Assembly: GCA_026388255.1 (NCBI GenBank)
Contig: JAPLKC010000085.1
Coordinates: 48,415-112,414 of the forward strand
Length of the DNA stretch: 64,000 nt
Origin: Pseudomonadota bacterium
GTDB lineage: Bacteria; Desulfobacterota; Syntrophorhabdia; Syntrophorhabdales; Syntrophorhabdaceae
Direction of reading: 5' to 3'
Part shown: piece by piece, positions 63,277 through 64,000 of the stretch
Layout: each line of letters starts with the position of its first letter
How positions within the stretch are numbered: position 1 is the stretch's first letter
Notes under the pieces: generated by a model
Told to the model about the DNA's origin: nothing
What the model saw: only the letters and a program-made list of their open reading frames with translations
Databases searched by the model: none
Made by a program: the position numbers and the translations under genes

Positions 63277-64000
63277 ATGAGCGGAATCTTCGGGTTTATT
63301 GGTAAGGGTAATGCTTTTGTCGAAGTGAGGACCGGTCTTGAGAATCTCTCACACAGAGGGCAAGAAAGCTGGGGTATTGTTTCCGGTAAGCGAGATGGTT
63401 CCTTCTCGGAGGCGAGAGGCTTGGGATCAATTTTTCAGTCTTCCCTACTCACTCGATTCCATCCTGGCTCTGTGGCAATTGGAGAGGTACGTTATTCCAC
63501 TTCAGGGGAAGCAAGCGAAAGAAATAGCCAGCCCATAGTGGGAAGCTTCAAGAAAGAAAAGATCGCTCTCGTCCATAATGGTCATATTCCCCAATACAGG
63601 CAGTTGATGGAGGAACTAGGCGGTCTCTTCCAGACGGAGACAGACACTGAGGTGATCCTGCAAATGATTGCCCGAACAGAAGGTGCGGACCTGCTTGAAA
63701 AAATGGAGAAGACACTGAGCTTTCTGGGCCGACAGGCAGCCTTCAGCATCATAATCCTCCATAACGGGAGTCTTATTGCTGCCCGGGACCCCTTCGGGTT
63801 TAGACCTCTTTCCATCGCGAGAAGAGGCGAGGAAGGTGATTACACATGGGCGATAGCCTCTGAAACATGCGCTTTTCACAGCCAGTTCGAATGGATAGGG
63901 GACGTCGAACCCGGTCAAATGGTAGTGATTGATGGAAAGGACATAAGGACAATTTCTTTTGCCTCCCCTGATCCTCACCCCTGTATCGTTGAATGTCTTG
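63277..64000 (+). CDS. PurF-like class II glutamine amidotransferase with Ser in place of Cys1 (3' end cut off)
   Basis: 241 residues visible; the frame runs off the window. ATG 63277 follows GGGAGGT. The domain is clearly the GATase II of amidophosphoribosyltransferase: LSHRGQESWGI, GEVRYSTSGEASERNSQPIV, LVHNGHI, TDTEVILQMIA, RDPFGFRPLSIA. But the protein begins MSGIFGF, so the residue after Met, the catalytic Cys of this family, is Ser (AGC). Glutaminase activity should be lost or much reduced. The enzyme may use free ammonia, or it may be a regulator. It is the last visible gene of a nitrogen-linked cluster. A real PurF elsewhere in the genome would be expected. Confidence 0.8.
   Translation, partial: MSGIFGFIGKGNAFVEVRTGLENLSHRGQESWGIVSGKRDGSFSEARGLGSIFQSSLLTRFHPGSVAIGEVRYSTSGEASERNSQPIVGSFKKEKIALVHNGHIPQYRQLMEELGGLFQTETDTEVILQMIARTEGADLLEKMEKTLSFLGRQAAFSIIILHNGSLIAARDPFGFRPLSIARRGEEGDYTWAIASETCAFHSQFEWIGDVEPGQMVVIDGKDIRTISFASPDPHPCIVECL

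Overview
The window looks like a chromosome segment of a Gram-negative, probably anaerobic bacterium. I would place it near the former Deltaproteobacteria (Desulfobacterota, perhaps a Syntrophorhabdus-like lineage). This is inferred from gene content, not from a marker gene: many PAS sensors, FecR and PEP-CTERM surface proteins, outer-membrane barrels, a thiolase/DUF35 pair, type III glutamine synthetase, NrpR-type repressors, sigma-54 control and a probable selenoprotein. Base composition looks moderate, with a GC-richer patch at 2.2-3.7 kb.

Layout. 1-6 kb is a worn region: two PAS proteins that share an unusual four-cysteine tail, a broken ParB-like gene whose intact paralogue lies at 31.3 kb, transposase remnants and a hybrid histidine kinase. 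6-10 kb (minus strand) is a FecR-domain surface protein with an outer-membrane barrel. 10-13 kb holds mltG and a thiolase/DUF35 pair. 13.2-14.6 kb holds a ribbon-helix-helix/PilZ fusion facing a PEP-CTERM gene, with a shared operator-like motif at both promoters. 14.8-26 kb is mostly housekeeping: UMF1 transporter, larE, a SpoU methyltransferase, pyrF, cobO, rtcB with archease, an archaeal-type aldolase, ribF, tRNA-Leu and nudC. A two-component pair follows at 26.3-28.2 kb.

The most striking part is nitrogen metabolism, spread from 28 to 64 kb. It has glutamate dehydrogenase with an NrpR-like repressor, type III glutamine synthetase, an FMN glutamate-synthase-like protein divergent from a second NrpR, a GAF-GAF-ANTAR protein, NAD synthetase, an RNA polymerase sigma-like factor, a NifA-like sigma-54 activator, and an operon (58.2-64 kb) with a porin-like protein, an amino-acid permease fused to a PII domain, two further PII proteins and a PurF-like protein. 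Regulatory DNA can be read directly: inverted repeats with 6-base spacers at the gdhA and glnN promoters, a different inverted repeat family at the second nrpR, a near-perfect sigma-54 promoter with two upstream 18-bp sites 32 bp apart, and two leader RNAs in which paired hexaloop hairpins compete with a terminator, the expected design of ANTAR targets. Two homologous small proteins of unknown function sit directly in front of gdhA and of glnN.

Other highlights: rtcB has an in-frame UGA exactly at its essential metal-binding cysteine, with a SECIS-like hairpin just downstream, so it is probably a selenocysteine RNA ligase. A cyclic-nucleotide-binding-type protein appears to begin at AUA. A GNAT gene is preceded by a four-segment attenuator-like leader. 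Between these genes, 31-46 kb also carries tRNA-Phe, a nitrilase, a frameshifted pilin, a sirtuin and a YihY protein. All functions are read from sequence motifs and memory of families; no search was run.
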